This document shows, piece after piece, positions 62,336-64,000 of a DNA stretch of 64,000 bases. The DNA comes from Capnocytophaga sp. oral taxon 878. Lineage in GTDB: Bacteria; Bacteroidota; Bacteroidia; Flavobacteriales; Flavobacteriaceae. Location of the stretch: positions 310,001-374,000 of the forward strand of contig NZ_CP027229.1 of assembly GCF_002999135.1 (NCBI RefSeq). The letters are read 5' to 3'. The notes under the pieces were generated by a model. That model worked only from the letters and a program-made list of their open reading frames with translations, was not told the origin of the DNA and did not search any database. Numbering within the stretch: position 1 is the first letter of the stretch; each line of letters begins with the position of its first letter. A program made the translations under genes and the position numbers.

Positions 62336-63214
62336 ATGAAAGGAATTATATTAGCAGGAGGATCGGGCACACGCCTTTACCCTATTACAAAGGGAGTTTC
62401 TAAGCAGTTACTTCCTATTTATGATAAACCGATGATTTACTACCCTCTATCGGTATTGATGCTTTCGGGTATTAGGGATGTATTAGTGATTTCTACGCCT
62501 CAGGACTTACCAGGTTTTGAGCGCCTGTTAGGTGATGGCTCTGATTTTGGTATTCGTCTTAGTTATGCTGAGCAACCAAGTCCTGATGGATTAGCACAAG
62601 CTTTTATCATAGGAGAAAAGTTTATAGGCGATGATGATGTATGCTTGGTATTGGGGGATAATATATTTTATGGGCAGAGTTTTACCCGAATGCTGACTCA
62701 AGCAGTAGATTATGTAGAGAAAGAGCGTAAAGCTACTGTTTTTGGTTATTATGTGAAAGACCCAGAACGTTATGGCGTAGCAGAGTTTGATAAAGAAGGT
62801 AATGTGCTTAGCATTGAGGAAAAACCAGCACAGCCCAAATCTAACTATGCTGTGGTGGGGCTTTATTTCTATCCTAATAAGGTAGTGGAGATTGCTAAGA
62901 ATATCAGGCCTTCTACTCGTGGTGAACTAGAGATAACTACTGTTAATCAAGAGTTTCTGAATGATGGTGAACTAAAAGTACAACTCTTAGGGCGCGGTTT
63001 TGCGTGGCTTGATACGGGTACTCATGATTCACTTAGTGAAGCATCTAACTTTGTGGAGACCTTAGAAAAACGTCAAGGGCTCAAAATTTCTTGTTTGGAA
63101 GAAATAGCTTACCGCAAGGGCTGGATTACCGCTGAAAAACTGCAAGAACTGGCAAAGCCAATGCTCAAAAACCAATATGGGCAATATCTTTTGCAATTGA
63201 TAAAGAACAATTAA
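62336..63214 (+). CDS. rfbA: Glucose-1-phosphate thymidylyltransferase
   Basis: 292 residues. Makes dTDP-glucose, the first step to dTDP-rhamnose for surface glycans. Nucleotide-binding start [76 protein letters not shown] and [13 protein letters not shown] are all diagnostic. rfbB, rfbC and rfbD are not adjacent. It may be co-transcribed with the metallophosphoesterase. Confidence 0.97.
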   Translation: MKGIILAGGSGTRLYPITKGVSKQLLPIYDKPMIYYPLSVLMLSGIRDVLVISTPQDLPGFERLLGDGSDFGIRLSYAEQPSPDGLAQAFIIGEKFIGDDDVCLVLGDNIFYGQSFTRMLTQAVDYVEKERKATVFGYYVKDPERYGVAEFDKEGNVLSIEEKPAQPKSNYAVVGLYFYPNKVVEIAKNIRPSTRGELEITTVNQEFLNDGELKVQLLGRGFAWLDTGTHDSLSEASNFVETLEKRQGLKISCLEEIAYRKGWITAEKLQELAKPMLKNQYGQYLLQLIKNN

Positions 63215-63255
63215 TGGATAATAAATCTTAATTCCTAATCCTTAACACTTAAATT

Positions 63256-64000
63256 ATGGCAAAACTAAAAACAGCCTATTTCTGTCAGAATTGTGGCGCA
63301 CAATATAGCAAATGGCAAGGGCAGTGTTACAGTTGCAAGCAGTGGAATACCATTGTGGAAGAAGTAGTGCAGAAAGATAGTACGCCTGCTTGGCAAGAAA
63401 AGGAGAGTTCTATAAAAAACAAAGCTTCTAAATACATTCCTATTTCGCAAATTGATACCCAACAGGAGGCACGCCTCAATAGTAATAACCATGAATTGAA
63501 CAATGTGCTCGGCGGGGGGATAGTACCGGGATCGGTAACCCTTTTAGGTGGTGAACCAGGGATAGGCAAGAGTACACTTTTATTACAAATAGCACTCAAT
63601 TTGCCTTATAAAACGTTATATGTATCGGGAGAAGAGAGTGAAAAACAGATTAAAATGCGTGCTGATCGTATTCCACATCAGTTAGATAATTGTTATATAC
63701 TTACCGAGACAAAAACGCAAAACATTTTTCAACAAATAAAAGAACTTTTGCCTGAAATTGTAATCATAGATTCTATACAAACATTACAATCCGATTATAT
63801 AGAGGCATCAGCAGGGAGTATTTCTCAAATTAGAGAATGTACTTCCGAATTGATTAAGTTTGCTAAAACAACTCATACTCCTGTAATACTTATTGGGCAT
63901 ATTACTAAAGATGGGCAAATAGCAGGGCCTAAAATATTAGAGCATATGGTGGATACCGTTCTGCAGTTTGAAGGTGATCGCAACCATGTCTATCGTATCT
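63256..64000 (+). CDS. radA: DNA repair protein RadA (cut by window edge)
   Basis: ATG at 63256; the frame is open to the end of the window (248 full codons). RadA/Sms is a RecA-like branch-migration helicase. A four-cysteine zinc finger (Cys10, Cys13, Cys24, Cys27; FCQNCGAQYSKWQGQCYSC) is followed by the ATPase core with ELNNVLGGGIVPGSVTLLGGEPGIGKSTLLLQ (Walker A GEPGIGKST at about 99-107), LYVSGEESEKQIKMRADRI, VIIDSIQTL and IGHITKDGQIAGPKILEHMVD. The KNRFG motif and Lon-like domain would lie outside the window. Confidence 0.96.
   Translation, partial: MAKLKTAYFCQNCGAQYSKWQGQCYSCKQWNTIVEEVVQKDSTPAWQEKESSIKNKASKYIPISQIDTQQEARLNSNNHELNNVLGGGIVPGSVTLLGGEPGIGKSTLLLQIALNLPYKTLYVSGEESEKQIKMRADRIPHQLDNCYILTETKTQNIFQQIKELLPEIVIIDSIQTLQSDYIEASAGSISQIRECTSELIKFAKTTHTPVILIGHITKDGQIAGPKILEHMVDTVLQFEGDRNHVYRI

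Overview
The window is AT-rich chromosomal DNA from a member of the Bacteroidota, most likely a flavobacterium; a Capnocytophaga-like organism is my best guess, but that is inference. Supporting signs are a fused LpxC-FabZ protein, PorP/SprF, SprE/PorW and OmpA-type proteins of type IX secretion and gliding, a CarB without its C-terminal allosteric domain, a head-GIN (DUF2807) lipoprotein, and many promoters of the Bacteroidota type (TTTG or TTG, then 19-20 bp, then TAnnTTTG). Several of these promoters lie downstream of the longest possible start codon, so they fix the true starts of glyA, the hybrid kinase, menE, the BspA-like lipoprotein, the VanX-like peptidase and the metallophosphoesterase.

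Layout. 1-7.6 kb (minus): a lipid A / envelope cluster (LpxD-like gene cut by the edge, efp, lpxA, lpxC-fabZ, lpxD), an HD phosphohydrolase and an LtaS-like membrane sulfatase. 7.6-16.6 kb (minus): dnaN, then an overlapping AsmA-ogt-GSCFA-LRR group with aroQ, a DUF2807 lipoprotein and a family 9 glycosyltransferase upstream. 16.9-30.2 kb: M64 metallopeptidase, glyA, an orphan hybrid histidine kinase, a BspA-like lipoprotein, fic with an unusual repeat leader, mraY, an alpha/beta hydrolase, and a GNAT / hydroxyacid dehydrogenase / serC operon. 30.6-41.4 kb (plus): PorP/SprF-OmpA-tatC-unknown-lptB-pepT, an aminotransferase, and pfkA-gap-sugar kinase. 41.5-53.9 kb: deoxynucleoside kinase and Lrp regulator (minus), then menE, an MsbA-like exporter, bioD-argS, three tRNA genes, carB, sufS and a small membrane protein. 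53.9-64 kb: SprE/PorW lipoprotein, a GH6 glycosidase lipoprotein, a VanX-like dipeptidase, smpB, lysA, a metallophosphoesterase, rfbA and the start of radA.

Most genes are ordinary housekeeping or envelope genes. Three non-coding structures stand out. First, six intergenic copies of a 38-50 bp element are built from 11-bp direct repeats (core AACGAA, about one helical turn); one copy is shorter by exactly one unit. Second, six tandem 41-bp units sit in the predicted leader of fic. Each forms a hairpin, and together they encode five consecutive 12-codon mini-ORFs separated by only two bases. Third, a tRNA-Gly gene is duplicated with its promoter and its anticodon changed from GCC to CCC; a 33-codon ORF ending inside a strong terminator follows the second copy.

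All functional names come from recognising motifs and family architecture by eye; no database search was run.
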